A model generated the notes under the pieces. That model was not told the origin of the DNA and did not search any database. It was given only the letters and a program-made list of their open reading frames with translations. The position numbers were made by a program, and so were the translations under genes. Shown piece by piece: positions 25,300 through 33,539 of a stretch of 37,880 nt of DNA. The stretch comes from Bacteroidales bacterium (GTDB taxonomy: Bacteria; Bacteroidota; Bacteroidia; Bacteroidales; UBA10428). The DNA lies in the NCBI GenBank assembly GCA_016928305.1, contig JAFGKY010000135.1, positions 1 through 37,880 on the forward strand. Direction: 5' to 3'. Numbering within the stretch: position 1 is the first letter of the stretch; each line of letters opens with the position of its first letter.

Positions 25300-25812
25300 C
25301 TAAAAGATCGATAAAGTTCCAGATCCAAACCTCCCGTTCGCCCTGGCCACAGCATTCTCAACCCCTATAATCACATCCACATCATGTGCAAATCCCTGTT
25401 TGCCGCGGAAATTGCCTTCCTTGGTGGTGTGGAAGATGTAAATGAAAGAGGTTTTTGGATGTTCTTTGCGTAGGATCGTAAGTTCTTCGGTTGATAGGCC
25501 AGCCTTGCTCACGGAATCGATAAAAACGAACTGGTAAGGTGTCAGGTCATCCGGGAGTTTTTCTGCAATAACCAGTTTGGGATGGATGGCATTGAGGCGT
25601 TGAAATTTTTCCTTGAGGGTATAGCCGAAACCTTCTTCGATGGCGACATACAATACCCTGCCATGGTATTCCGCCAGGTGACGCGCAAAGTCGATACAGA
25701 GGGTCGATTTTCCGCTTTTCGGGAGTCCGTAAACCATTGCCGTAAAACCGACTGAGGGATCTCCGATCAGTTCGCGATACTTCCCTTGCAGGCCGATGGT
25801 TTCAAACTGCAT
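25300..25812 (-). CDS. RadA/RecA-like P-loop ATPase, probably the C-terminal part of a -1 frameshift fusion
   Basis: The segment encodes a 170-residue RecA-fold ATPase: Walker A GLPKSGKST, a Walker B-like FVFIDSV and FIYIFHTTKEGNFRGKQG, which resembles the TKEG motif of RadA/Sms. The ATG at 25812 is not convincing as a start. The same frame stays open upstream through an acidic linker (SPEETEIQEEPQEEETEKDT) to an A9 run at 25916-25908 inside the previous gene. A -1 shift there joins the two into one protein of about 483 residues. The ATPase would act on DNA during replication, recombination or packaging. The motifs look like RadA and not like an A32-type packaging ATPase. It is the last gene of the right arm. 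Confidence 0.78.
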   Translation of the reverse strand: MQFETIGLQGKYRELIGDPSVGFTAMVYGLPKSGKSTLCIDFARHLAEYHGRVLYVAIEEGFGYTLKEKFQRLNAIHPKLVIAEKLPDDLTPYQFVFIDSVSKAGLSTEELTILRKEHPKTSFIYIFHTTKEGNFRGKQGFAHDVDVIIGVENAVARANGRFGSGTLSIF

Positions 25813-25838
25813 TCCGGCAAGGTCGGTACTGCATATGA

Positions 25839-26750
25839 CTATTGCCTGCGTGTCTTTCTCTGTTTCCTCCTCCTGAGGTTCTTCCTGTATTTCGGTTTCT
25901 TCAGGACTTTTTTTTTACTTCCGGTACCGGCTATTTCCATTAATCCGTTCAGAGCGGCAGAACTGATTTCCGGAACCGTTGTTTTTCCTTCCAGATATTC
26001 CTGCAGGGATTTGATTACAACCCGAAGTTCACTAATGTGTTGATCATTTTCAGCAATTCGTTCCTCCTTCAGAGCTTTGTTTATTCTTTCTGATAATCCC
26101 TGTGCCTTTTCTTTTACTCCCTTTTTACCATGTAAACCGATAAACTGTTTAATAAATGCAACGGATAACATGGCCTTTTCGCTGTATGCAATTGCCGAGT
26201 ATGATTCCAGGATTTTCTCATCAATATTGACCTGGACGGATTCTCCCATTTTTTCATAACAGGCGATGAGCTGTTCCTGGATGTTCTCAATCTCTTTTGC
26301 ATAGGATGAAGTCTTGCGGATCCGCTTTTCAACAATTGCTTTCTGAAGTGCATTGATGAAGCCAAGAATTTGTTTACTGTCCTTTGTTTTGCCGTTCAAT
26401 CCCACATAGCGCCTGATAAATGCAATTTCAGGAGTGATCTTTTCCACTTGAACAGATGCATCCGTCTTTTTATCCTGTTGTTGAACAGTTTTTTCCGGCT
26501 TCTTTTTTTTCGCCGCTTCCGGTTTTTCCCTGGTTCTTTTCTTTCCGGTGGCATCCTGCTTTGAAGTCCATTCGTTTAGTTTCAGCAGATAGGCATCCAC
26601 TACCCGTTTAATGTTTTCATTGGAGTTATAGGCCGACCAGTCGTTCTGGGCCGCTCCCCGGGTGAGTTTATCACCGTTCCTGAGCGCTTCGGGAAGTTTT
26701 GCAAAATCAATACCGGTAATGGCTTCAAAGTAATTTTCCGTGGTAATCAT
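25839..26750 (-). CDS. Basic, repeat-containing protein upstream of the RadA-like ATPase (shift donor)
   Basis: In the zero frame this gives 303 residues. A Lys-rich segment lies at about 66-95. After it come two related helical units: ITPEIAFIRRYVGLNGKTKD and MLSVAFIKQFIGLHGKKGVK, each followed by a helix ending in INALQKAI or INKALKEE. So it contains an internal duplication. The last 22 zero-frame residues (VLKKPKYRKNLRRRKQRKTR and QQ-like tail) are suspiciously basic and follow three AAA codons; read in -1, the same bases give an acidic linker into the ATPase. The repeats may bind DNA or a partner. Function not recognised. The gene starts 21 bases after the helicase stop. Confidence 0.75.
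   Translation of the reverse strand: MITTENYFEAITGIDFAKLPEALRNGDKLTRGAAQNDWSAYNSNENIKRVVDAYLLKLNEWTSKQDATGKKRTREKPEAAKKKKPEKTVQQQDKKTDASVQVEKITPEIAFIRRYVGLNGKTKDSKQILGFINALQKAIVEKRIRKTSSYAKEIENIQEQLIACYEKMGESVQVNIDEKILESYSAIAYSEKAMLSVAFIKQFIGLHGKKGVKEKAQGLSERINKALKEERIAENDQHISELRVVIKSLQEYLEGKTTVPEISSAALNGLMEIAGTGSKKKVLKKPKYRKNLRRRKQRKTRRQ
25908..25916 (-). other. A9 slippery run, candidate -1 frameshift / transcriptional slippage site
   Basis: On the minus strand the sequence is GGAAGTAAAAAAAAAGTCCTG. The zero frame reads AAA AAA AAA GTC and ends 20 codons later; the -1 frame reads AAA AAA AGT CCT and runs without a stop through an acidic linker into the RadA-like ATPase. The joined frame from 26750 to 25300 gives 483 residues. 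A homopolymer sequencing error would look the same. Confidence 0.6.
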
Positions 26751-26771
26751 GATATCGTGTATTTTATGTTT

Positions 26772-29700
26772 CTAAATGGTTAACAGGTCAAGTTCAACCT
26801 CCAGTGCTAGTGCTTCAAGTTCCATCACTGAAATATCCCTGTCGCTTTCTTCGCGGTCAACCGGCGATGCTTTCGCATTCGGGGACTCATTGTCTCCGGC
26901 CTTGTACGCCAGCAGGTAATTCAGGGTCGAAAACTCCGCTGCGCGGTCAGCCGGAGTGCGTCCTTCTACCATCAGTGCGGACTTCTTTTCCCGGATCTCC
27001 TCCTTCAGTGTTTTCCACCTTTCGGAACCGGCGTCGCCATTGTAAAGCTCTGCTTTCTTTTGTACGGCCTGCTTTTCCAGTTCATATTCATCAAGAACGT
27101 TGGACAGGTCGCTGTCAATGGTATATCCCTTTGGTTTAAGTATGGTCTTTTCGGTTTTCCTGACTTTGGATACATATTCCTTGAAATACCGGATCGACCA
27201 GCTGTTCTGGAAATACAGACCCAGGGAAGAATAACTGTTCTCTATTCTCCGGCCGGTGGCCAGAATGTTCTTGTCTTCAAAGGTTGAATTCTGAAGCAGT
27301 ACATCAATGTCGTCCCTTAATTCACGGGCCTTTTTATTAAGTTTTGCTATGGACTCCGTTTCACTGTTATTTTCAGTTTCTGATTTCAGAAATGAGGATC
27401 TTACCAGTGAATTATAGAAATTCCGGATGGCCGTGATGGACTCTTCGCGATACCTGTTGTAGTATTCAATATCTTCCCTGATTTCACTGATCATCTGGAT
27501 AGCCCTGTTCACCCTGTTGAATTCCCGCTGCAGCTGTTCCTTTTCTTGGTCAAAGAACATTTTCACCAGCCGGTCCACATCGGTAATCAACGCAAGCTTG
27601 ATTTCCTCGGGATTCAGGCTTTCCAGGTCAAGCACATTGCCCCGGTCACCCCTGAACCAGATGTCGTTGATCCGGGAAGTCTTTTCTTCAAGTTTCTGGA
27701 ACACGAACACATCCATTGAATCCTGGACAAGCGGCATAACGATACGGACATAGCCGAATTGGTTCCCCTGCCGCCAGATACGGCCTTCCAGCTGCCGCAG
27801 ATCGGTTGGATTCCATTCCGGATAACAGTTATAGATTACCGTTCCGCGTTTCTGCAGGTCGATGCCCTCACGGATGGTGGCCGTTCCGATGATTACTTTT
27901 ACAACGCCTTCCAGGAATGCTTCCTTGATTGTTTCCTTTCGGGCATCACTGATTTCGGAACTGATGATCTCCACTTCATCAATCCGGGTCTTGTCGAACA
28001 TCACACCGGATTTAAAGCCTGTTTCTTCCAGCAGATATTTTTTGATCATCGGAAAAAACTGCTTTCCCCGGTTCATGTAGATCACTTGTCCCGATACTTC
28101 TTCTCCTTTGCTTTCATGCCATTCCTTCACGCTCCGGATGCATTCCATGACATACCTGATCTTGGGACTTTCATTCACAAATTCCCTGTAATCTTCGGGA
28201 TTCCCCTGCAAGATGAAAGGCGAAAGGGCATTATCCAGGGAATATGCCAGCGCCCTGAACAGGTTACCCATATCCAAACGACCCTGCGTTGAGCTTTTGG
28301 CCAGTTCAACGATCTTATTCTGATTGATCCGCTGCTTTGCTGTCATGCTGATGTAGGTCAGGATTTGCTTTGCATGCGGCAAACGCTGACGATTTTCAGC
28401 TTGGAAATCATACAGCAAGGGCAGGTTGATCTTGGTGGGACGCTTTACCCCGGCTTCTTCCCCGGTTTTATACAGGATGTGATTGTAAATGAGTTTTTGA
28501 AGGATACGCCGGTTGGTAAAGGATTTTATTACCTCCTTTTCAACGATCTCCTCTTTGTAATTGGCGGTCCATTCCACGGTGGGAAGAACGAAAAGGTCGA
28601 AGAAGGTATCAATATTATTAATGCCACCTTTAACAAGATTTTCATGCGCCACCAGGGAGAGCATGGAATAAATTTCCAGGGGAGAATTGGTAAAAGGTGT
28701 TGCTGTTAAAAGCATTGTATTCCTGCCAAATTTCCGCTGGATATAATTCAGGATCAGGAAGGCTTTCTGGCCGGTCTCAGAGGTGGCCGATTGTAAATTA
28801 TATCGTTTGTTTCCGTCATCATCGGCTTTCACCTGGGAAAATACATTTTTACACCGGTGGGCCTCGTCTATCACAACAAAATCGAATCCCAGCAGATCCA
28901 CATCGGCCACTGTGTCTTTCAATCCTACGCCAATCATTTCCCTGAATTTCTGGTATTCGATTTCCTTGTCACGGGCTGATTTCTCGCTGCTTTGTCCCAA
29001 GATATTGACCAGCTCGACAAATAATTCATCCGATACACTTTCACCGAATCCCAGCCTTTTAAAGCCTTCATAAGTTACCAGGGTAATGGAGTTTTCCGGA
29101 ACCGGCTTGTTCAGACTGATCTTCTTGACAACATCGGTTCCCAGGTTGTACCAGTCATTCACTGTTACTTTGGTATGCGATAGAACGCCGGAAACAAATT
29201 CTTTGGTTTTTTTATCTTCATAGCCCATGATCTCATTCATCCATTTCTTGTAGGTGGGCTTGGGAACCACCACCAATGGATGTTTGCATTTGCCTGAATA
29301 CATGTTGTGTGCCAGGGTAGCGATGCTGCACATGGTTTTTCCGACACCAACATCAAAGGCATTGATCCCGCTTCCCATCATTTCAATGAAAGCAATTCCT
29401 TCCCGCTGGATGTCGGTAAGCTGAAGAATCCCGCTCTTGAATTGCGCCGAACATTCAAAACCGATGGGTACTTTCCTGTAGTTGATATCGCTTTGCCCGT
29501 TATATATCCTGTTCCAGGAATAATCGAGCCGATCCTGATCTTTCGCGGTGATTACCTCATGCAGGAAGCGCGAAAACAATTTCTCCCCCTCGATGCGGGC
29601 ATTTGCTTTTAATTCGGATTTTTCTTCTTTCGTAAGCTTGTCATCCCGCAGCGTCCGGTTGGCTATATAGTAATCAGCTATGTCAATGGCTGATGATTTT

Positions 29701-30689
29701 TCAAAATCGGAGTCGGTATTCAAAGTGAAAAGCCATTTAATGAAAACTTCCTGCAGGGAATATTTTTTTAATCCGTCAAAGCGCAGGTTGATCTTTTCCT
29801 TATCCCGCTTGCGCTCCACCTTTCCATTGACTTTTTTCAGTTCTTCGGAAGTCTCCACATCCATGAATTCTTCCCGCACTTCCGAAACCGAAAAAATATC
29901 CGGATCCGCAGCAAAATCAGAAATGGCCGTAATGATGGGCCGTTCCTTTTCATCCGGATTGGTAACCGTAAGCAATCCGGGCTTAGCCTTCAGGATGGCT
30001 TCCTGGTGTTTGGAAAAGGTATCCTGGCCCCATTGTTCCAGGATGGCTTCTTTGTCCTTTTCGAGCTGCAATTCCCTGTCATACATATTGCCATAAGTAT
30101 ATACAGGAAAAGGAACTACTTCGCCTCCCAGGTAGAATAATGCTCCTCTTTTTACCAGTTCCGACAGATCATTCTTATTTGAAGTGATTGAGGACATGAC
30201 AAGATTGCTGGCATTGGCTGAAACATAATACAGTCCTTCACTGTTCCGGAAAATATAGTATTTCTCTTCGTCAGCATAGTCATGGGTTTTTATGTATTTG
30301 CCCAGGATCACCCCTTTCTCAACACTGCGGATATCCCGGAAGTGGTTGTCTTTGATCATAGTCCCAGAGATGGTTTCCACATTCTCAACCAGCTCTCCGC
30401 CCTTGATGAAAAACTTCTCCCAGCCGGTCATGGGAATACCCAGGGACCGTTTATACCATACCCAGGCCTTAATTTCGTCAGTTGTAATGCCCCGGTTATA
30501 ACGTTCTACCACTTCGTCAAAACCCATCGTCTTTTTGGTGGTTTTGGCGATTTTACCCAATCCGTTAAACTCATGGGCATCTTGTAACACCTGCCGGATG
30601 ATCTGTTCATTTTGCTGAACATCCATGCGTATTTCACGGGGCAAAGTGCCAAGGGTGGTTATGTCAGATATGCCGTTTAAATAGCTCAT
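26772..30689 (-). CDS. Large SNF2/SF2-type helicase of the mobile element
   Basis: The 1305-residue protein has a long N-terminal region (1 to about 420) of unknown role. An SF2/SNF2 motor follows: motif I FDVGVGKT (445-452), LVVVPKPTYKKW (Ia region), DEAH box VVIDEAHRCKN (605-615), motif III LLTATPFTNS, and motif V/VI IGTATIREGIDLQKRG followed by LRQLEGRIWRQGNQ. The C-terminal third is helical and charged. Size and layout resemble the helicases encoded next to DNA methylases in phages and large mobile elements. The last 17 residues (MELEALALEVELDLLTI) match the tail of the neighbouring 136-residue protein. It overlaps that gene by 4 bases (ATGA). Likely acts on element DNA in replication or entry; exact role unknown. 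Confidence 0.88.
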   Translation of the reverse strand: MSYLNGISDITTLGTLPREIRMDVQQNEQIIRQVLQDAHEFNGLGKIAKTTKKTMGFDEVVERYNRGITTDEIKAWVWYKRSLGIPMTGWEKFFIKGGELVENVETISGTMIKDNHFRDIRSVEKGVILGKYIKTHDYADEEKYYIFRNSEGLYYVSANASNLVMSSITSNKNDLSELVKRGALFYLGGEVVPFPVYTYGNMYDRELQLEKDKEAILEQWGQDTFSKHQEAILKAKPGLLTVTNPDEKERPIITAISDFAADPDIFSVSEVREEFMDVETSEELKKVNGKVERKRDKEKINLRFDGLKKYSLQEVFIKWLFTLNTDSDFEKSSAIDIADYYIANRTLRDDKLTKEEKSELKANARIEGEKLFSRFLHEVITAKDQDRLDYSWNRIYNGQSDINYRKVPIGFECSAQFKSGILQLTDIQREGIAFIEMMGSGINAFDVGVGKTMCSIATLAHNMYSGKCKHPLVVVPKPTYKKWMNEIMGYEDKKTKEFVSGVLSHTKVTVNDWYNLGTDVVKKISLNKPVPENSITLVTYEGFKRLGFGESVSDELFVELVNILGQSSEKSARDKEIEYQKFREMIGVGLKDTVADVDLLGFDFVVIDEAHRCKNVFSQVKADDDGNKRYNLQSATSETGQKAFLILNYIQRKFGRNTMLLTATPFTNSPLEIYSMLSLVAHENLVKGGINNIDTFFDLFVLPTVEWTANYKEEIVEKEVIKSFTNRRILQKLIYNHILYKTGEEAGVKRPTKINLPLLYDFQAENRQRLPHAKQILTYISMTAKQRINQNKIVELAKSSTQGRLDMGNLFRALAYSLDNALSPFILQGNPEDYREFVNESPKIRYVMECIRSVKEWHESKGEEVSGQVIYMNRGKQFFPMIKKYLLEETGFKSGVMFDKTRIDEVEIISSEISDARKETIKEAFLEGVVKVIIGTATIREGIDLQKRGTVIYNCYPEWNPTDLRQLEGRIWRQGNQFGYVRIVMPLVQDSMDVFVFQKLEEKTSRINDIWFRGDRGNVLDLESLNPEEIKLALITDVDRLVKMFFDQEKEQLQREFNRVNRAIQMISEIREDIEYYNRYREESITAIRNFYNSLVRSSFLKSETENNSETESIAKLNKKARELRDDIDVLLQNSTFEDKNILATGRRIENSYSSLGLYFQNSWSIRYFKEYVSKVRKTEKTILKPKGYTIDSDLSNVLDEYELEKQAVQKKAELYNGDAGSERWKTLKEEIREKKSALMVEGRTPADRAAEFSTLNYLLAYKAGDNESPNAKASPVDREESDRDISVMELEALALEVELDLLTI

Positions 30690-31096
30690 AGTTGCAATAA
30701 TTGTAGTTCTACCTCGATGGCCAGGGCTTGCAGTTCAAGTTGTTCCGGATCAGATTCAATGTGAATGGTGTTCATGATATCTTCCCTGCTGCCTTTGATG
30801 GTAATCGGGAATTCAATGGAAGTGGTCACAATTTCTTTTCCGCAGACTTTTTCAGGATGCATAGCAAACCAGGTGTTAAACCGGGTAAGTTCAGAAAAAA
30901 TCAACGCATCGTTACTGAAGGTCTTTTCAGCCAGTTTTTTCCGAATCAGCTCTTCTTCTTTAAAACTTTCCTGAAATATACCGTTGCGAAGCAGAATAAT
31001 ATCATTACCCTTCTCCAACCGGTCTACTTCCACAGTAGAAATTAACTCCCGGATGACTTCGATCCTTGCACGATAATATGAAGGGGTTCGATTCAT
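30686..31096 (-). CDS. Small protein sharing a C-terminal tail with the helicase, unknown function
   Basis: The 136-residue protein is not recognised. Its body is mixed alpha/beta and charged (about 1-110). Its final 17 residues, LELQALAIEVELQLLQL, are identical to the helicase C-terminus at 11 of 17 positions, and ESD precedes both tails. It overlaps the RadC-like gene by one base and the helicase gene by 4 bases, so the three are translated together. The common tail suggests that this protein and the helicase go to the same place or bind the same partner. Confidence 0.7.
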   Translation of the reverse strand: MNRTPSYYRARIEVIRELISTVEVDRLEKGNDIILLRNGIFQESFKEEELIRKKLAEKTFSNDALIFSELTRFNTWFAMHPEKVCGKEIVTTSIEFPITIKGSREDIMNTIHIESDPEQLELQALAIEVELQLLQL

Positions 31097-31851
31097 CAGA
31101 CTTCATCCATTTCACATTCCATCTGTGGAATTATAGCAGCTGGTACTATTTGTTGTGCCAGTACCCGGCGGATAATTTGTTCTTCGAGGATCCTATATCC
31201 TTCCTTTGTCTGAATCCTTTCCCAGATATGAGGCGAATTTGCCCTGGTTACTTTCTTCAGCTGAAGCAGGATTTCATCCCGGAGTTGTTTTTCCAGGTTA
31301 TCGGATTCTTTCGAACCGAACCCGGAAAGCTCGCCCTCATCAGCAAATGAGTAATAACCGTTTCTGGTGGCTATAATGTGATCGAGAACTGCCACATCGA
31401 AATACTTAAAGCCATCCCTGATTTTTTTGGTGATTGACTTGTCCGCATCACTGGGTGTTGTATTGCCCGAAGGGTGGTTGTGGGAAAGGATTACAGCCTT
31501 GGCCAGAATTTTCAATCCTGCAGCTACAACCAGCTCGACATCCACCTGAGTTGAATTGATGGTTCCCTTGGTGTGCTTGTAATAACCAATGAGCTTATTC
31601 GCATGATTCAGATACAGCACCACGAAATGCTCCTGGATTTCGAGTCCGTCTGCAATCACTTCCTTTATGAAGTTGTAGGCATCCCCCGATGAACGGATGG
31701 AGGAAAAGATAAGCCTTTCCTCCCGGAATGTAATATCAATCTCCTTCACCCGGAATTCCTTCTCAATCTCCCGGATATTCTTATTCAGCTCGTCCAGATC
31801 CGCATCATAGACAAACAGTGGTGTATTTGTGGGTATGCTGTAATCAGCCAT
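31096..31851 (-). CDS. RadC-like JAB/MPN-domain protein
   Basis: The 251-residue protein has a RadC-type JAB domain: E74 in EIQEHFVVLYLN and the metal motif LSHNHPSGNTTPSDAD (H124, H126, S134, D137). It lacks the N-terminal helix-hairpin-helix part of chromosomal RadC; the N-terminal 70 residues are instead element-specific. The C-terminal 70 residues are helical. JAB-domain proteins of this kind are frequent in Bacteroidetes mobile elements, often near methylases and anti-restriction genes, but their reaction is not settled. It lies between the methylase gene and the 136-residue protein gene. Confidence 0.88.
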   Translation of the reverse strand: MADYSIPTNTPLFVYDADLDELNKNIREIEKEFRVKEIDITFREERLIFSSIRSSGDAYNFIKEVIADGLEIQEHFVVLYLNHANKLIGYYKHTKGTINSTQVDVELVVAAGLKILAKAVILSHNHPSGNTTPSDADKSITKKIRDGFKYFDVAVLDHIIATRNGYYSFADEGELSGFGSKESDNLEKQLRDEILLQLKKVTRANSPHIWERIQTKEGYRILEEQIIRRVLAQQIVPAAIIPQMECEMDEV

Positions 31852-31852
31852 G

Positions 31853-32617
31853 TTATTTGCGTTTTAATACAATGATGTCTATGGGAACCTCTGAAAACCT
31901 GAACACCGGAGGTAACCGGTAAGCATCCAGGACCACGGCAATCTTTCCGATATCTTCCTTTTCAGCATTATAGGAAATCCCGTTTCTGAGAAAATTGCTT
32001 GAAGTGAGATATACCAGCAGTCCGTCGGATTTAAGCATTTGCAGACCATAGAACATAAAAAACAATTCTATCTGATGCATTTTCGGCGATGGAAAGTAAG
32101 AGCTGTATTTGTTCTTGTATTTTCCATAGGGAGGGTTACCGATAATCAATGAAAAAGGATACTGTGGCAGCCAGGTCAGCTTATCTTTCAACCGGATAGT
32201 AAACCTGGGTGGTTGTAAAAAAGCTGTTTCAAAATACCCCTTGTGAATTGTTACTCCCGGCCAGGTGATTTCTGCGATCCTGGCTGATATTGGGTTGATT
32301 TCAAATCCCACGCAGTTTTCCTTTTCAGGCGCCGGCCTGATCAGTCTGCCGGTGGCAATAGCCGGTTCCAGTATGTTGCCCTTCCCATCAAATCCATACC
32401 GGTAGGCCAGCTCCCACATCAGATCCACGATATAATCGGGCGTGTAAAACTCGTAGAGTATACCTTCACCTTTTGCTCCTTTGCTTCCCTGGCCGCCGCT
32501 TCCCTCGTACCTGCTGATAAAATCAATATCAGCCCGGGAAAAGCGTTCGTTTTTATTATCCTTATCCCGGATAAAGGCTTCGATTTCCTGGTTGAGCTGA
32601 TATTGATTCTTCGCCAT
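31853..32617 (-). CDS. N6-adenine DNA methyltransferase of the mobile element
   Basis: The 254-residue protein has YEFYTPDYIVDLMWEL (motif X-like), LEPAIATG (83-90, SAM-binding motif I) and GNPPYGKY (160-167, catalytic motif IV), followed by the LKSDGLLVYLTSSNFLRNG step typical of adenine methyltransferases. No target-recognition domain is evident and the protein is short. It is probably solitary, protecting element DNA against restriction or marking it for the helicase; it is not part of the type I system, which lies elsewhere on the other strand. It starts at 32617, 39 bases after the preceding stop. Confidence 0.85.
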   Translation of the reverse strand: MAKNQYQLNQEIEAFIRDKDNKNERFSRADIDFISRYEGSGGQGSKGAKGEGILYEFYTPDYIVDLMWELAYRYGFDGKGNILEPAIATGRLIRPAPEKENCVGFEINPISARIAEITWPGVTIHKGYFETAFLQPPRFTIRLKDKLTWLPQYPFSLIIGNPPYGKYKNKYSSYFPSPKMHQIELFFMFYGLQMLKSDGLLVYLTSSNFLRNGISYNAEKEDIGKIAVVLDAYRLPPVFRFSEVPIDIIVLKRK

Positions 32618-32656
32618 GACTGTTATGTAGATTTTTTGGTTCGTGTGCCTTTGTTA

Positions 32657-33253
32657 TCAATGCTTCCTGCTTATTTGAATGGTTTTATTGTAAAGAATAG
32701 TGTTCGCAGGATTTTTACAGGTAATAACCTGTTCCGTTTGTCTCCGGGATAATATCCACAACCAGGGATGGGTGCGTTTTCCCCGGTAGATTACCTGGAT
32801 AATACTGTCCCTGGATTGAATGAGAACCCGCTGTGAATCTCCCACTGCAACTCCCTTTACCGTATAATACTGATCCTCATAATTAAAAACCCTGGCCGGA
32901 ATGGTGTCCATTACAATGCTGTCACGCAACCTGGTTAGTATTTCCTTTTCCTGGCTGACAACTGTTTCAGCATATTGAGTAACATATTTGGGCCTTATCT
33001 CAATGTTTCTGACTTCCTCAAGTATCTTCGGGTATATCTCCGCCATCTCATCATACTGAAGCTGCATGACACGGTTTTGGGCCGCCAGCCTGCCATTCTT
33101 CAGTTTGTAGATCTGAACGGAGGTTTCCGCAATCGCAAGGTTGGTTTCCATGCGGTTTTTGTCCTTTTTCGCCCGGAAATATTCCCTGGCGAATCCGAAT
33201 GTAGTAAAGCACAGGAACAGGACAAGAAGGCTGTTTATTATTCTGGTTTTCAT
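32657..33253 (-). CDS. Single-pass membrane protein with coiled coil, phage-type (spanin-like position)
   Basis: From the ATG at 33253 the protein has 198 residues. An N-terminal membrane helix (IINSLLVLFLCFTTFGFA, about 5-22) is followed by a helical, probably coiled-coil region (about 30-90) and a beta-rich C-terminal part. The ORF opens earlier, at 33289, but that start would lie inside the preceding gene. Similar N-anchored coiled-coil proteins are common in Bacteroidetes prophages. Its place directly after a transglycosylase and a holin-like gene suggests an inner-membrane spanin (Rz-like) or a membrane component of the particle. Both are inference. Confidence 0.65.
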   Translation of the reverse strand: MKTRIINSLLVLFLCFTTFGFAREYFRAKKDKNRMETNLAIAETSVQIYKLKNGRLAAQNRVMQLQYDEMAEIYPKILEEVRNIEIRPKYVTQYAETVVSQEKEILTRLRDSIVMDTIPARVFNYEDQYYTVKGVAVGDSQRVLIQSRDSIIQVIYRGKRTHPWLWILSRRQTEQVITCKNPANTILYNKTIQISRKH

Positions 33254-33266
33254 TTTAAAAATGGCT

Positions 33267-33437
33267 TTAAGAGGGGCGTTTGGTTTCACCCCAGATATAG
33301 GTGGAAAGTATGGTAAGGATTCCGGCTACGCAACCTGTAGCCACACCTTCCATGGATCTGAAAATTGAAAAGCCTGCCAGAAGTGTCAGGATAATACCGG
33401 CGGCAATGGTAATGAGGTATCGTTTTGAAAGCTTCAT
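33267..33437 (-). CDS. Small holin-like membrane protein (56 residues)
   Basis: This short gene encodes two hydrophobic helices: ITIAAGIILTLLAGFSIF (about 9-26) and VATGCVAGILTILSTYIWG (about 32-50), with a basic N-terminus (MKLSKR) and a short polar tail (ETKRPS). Size and layout suit a two-helix holin or a small virion membrane protein. Its ATG overlaps, as ATGA, the stop codon of the -1 frame that extends the transglycosylase gene, which supports both readings. It ends 13 bases ahead of the next start. Confidence 0.65.
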   Translation of the reverse strand: MKLSKRYLITIAAGIILTLLAGFSIFRSMEGVATGCVAGILTILSTYIWGETKRPS

Positions 33438-33539
33438 TTTCTTCGGTTTTTATGTTTCTTTTTAAGTCGCTTATAGAGAAAGGTGGCCCCAATTCCAAGG
33501 GCAATAAACCCGGCTAACCCTAACTCAAACTTTTTTTTT
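33434..33539 (-). other. A9 run and -1 frame extension adding a membrane anchor to the transglycosylase
   Basis: On the minus strand nine A residues (33539-33531) end the transglycosylase gene as GAA AAA AAA AGT TTG AGT TAG. In the -1 frame the bases continue AAG TTT GAG and encode FELGLAGFIALGIGATFLY followed by KRLKKKHKNRRK: one membrane helix with a basic tail, ending at TGA 33436-33434. This frame has no usable start codon of its own, and its stop overlaps the next gene's ATG. The joined product has 222 residues. Slippage, or an undercalled A in the run, would explain it. Confidence 0.6.

Noticed and set aside
25300..25812. A32/FtsK-like genome packaging ATPase
   Set aside because: The TKEG-containing segment after Walker B resembles RadA/RecA; no packaging-ATPase features were seen.
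27759..28292. 177-codon plus-strand open frame opposite the helicase
   Set aside because: It lies antisense inside a helicase gene with intact motifs; it is a shadow frame.
26772..32617. DISARM-like defence system (helicase plus methylase)
   Set aside because: The helicase and methylase lie within one colinear cluster with RadC-like and virion-type genes, and no DUF1998-like gene is present; they look like element functions.
33286..33504. 72-codon minus-strand open frame
   Set aside because: It overlaps, in another frame, the 56-residue holin-like gene and the -1 transglycosylase tail, both supported by membrane helices and ATGA coupling.
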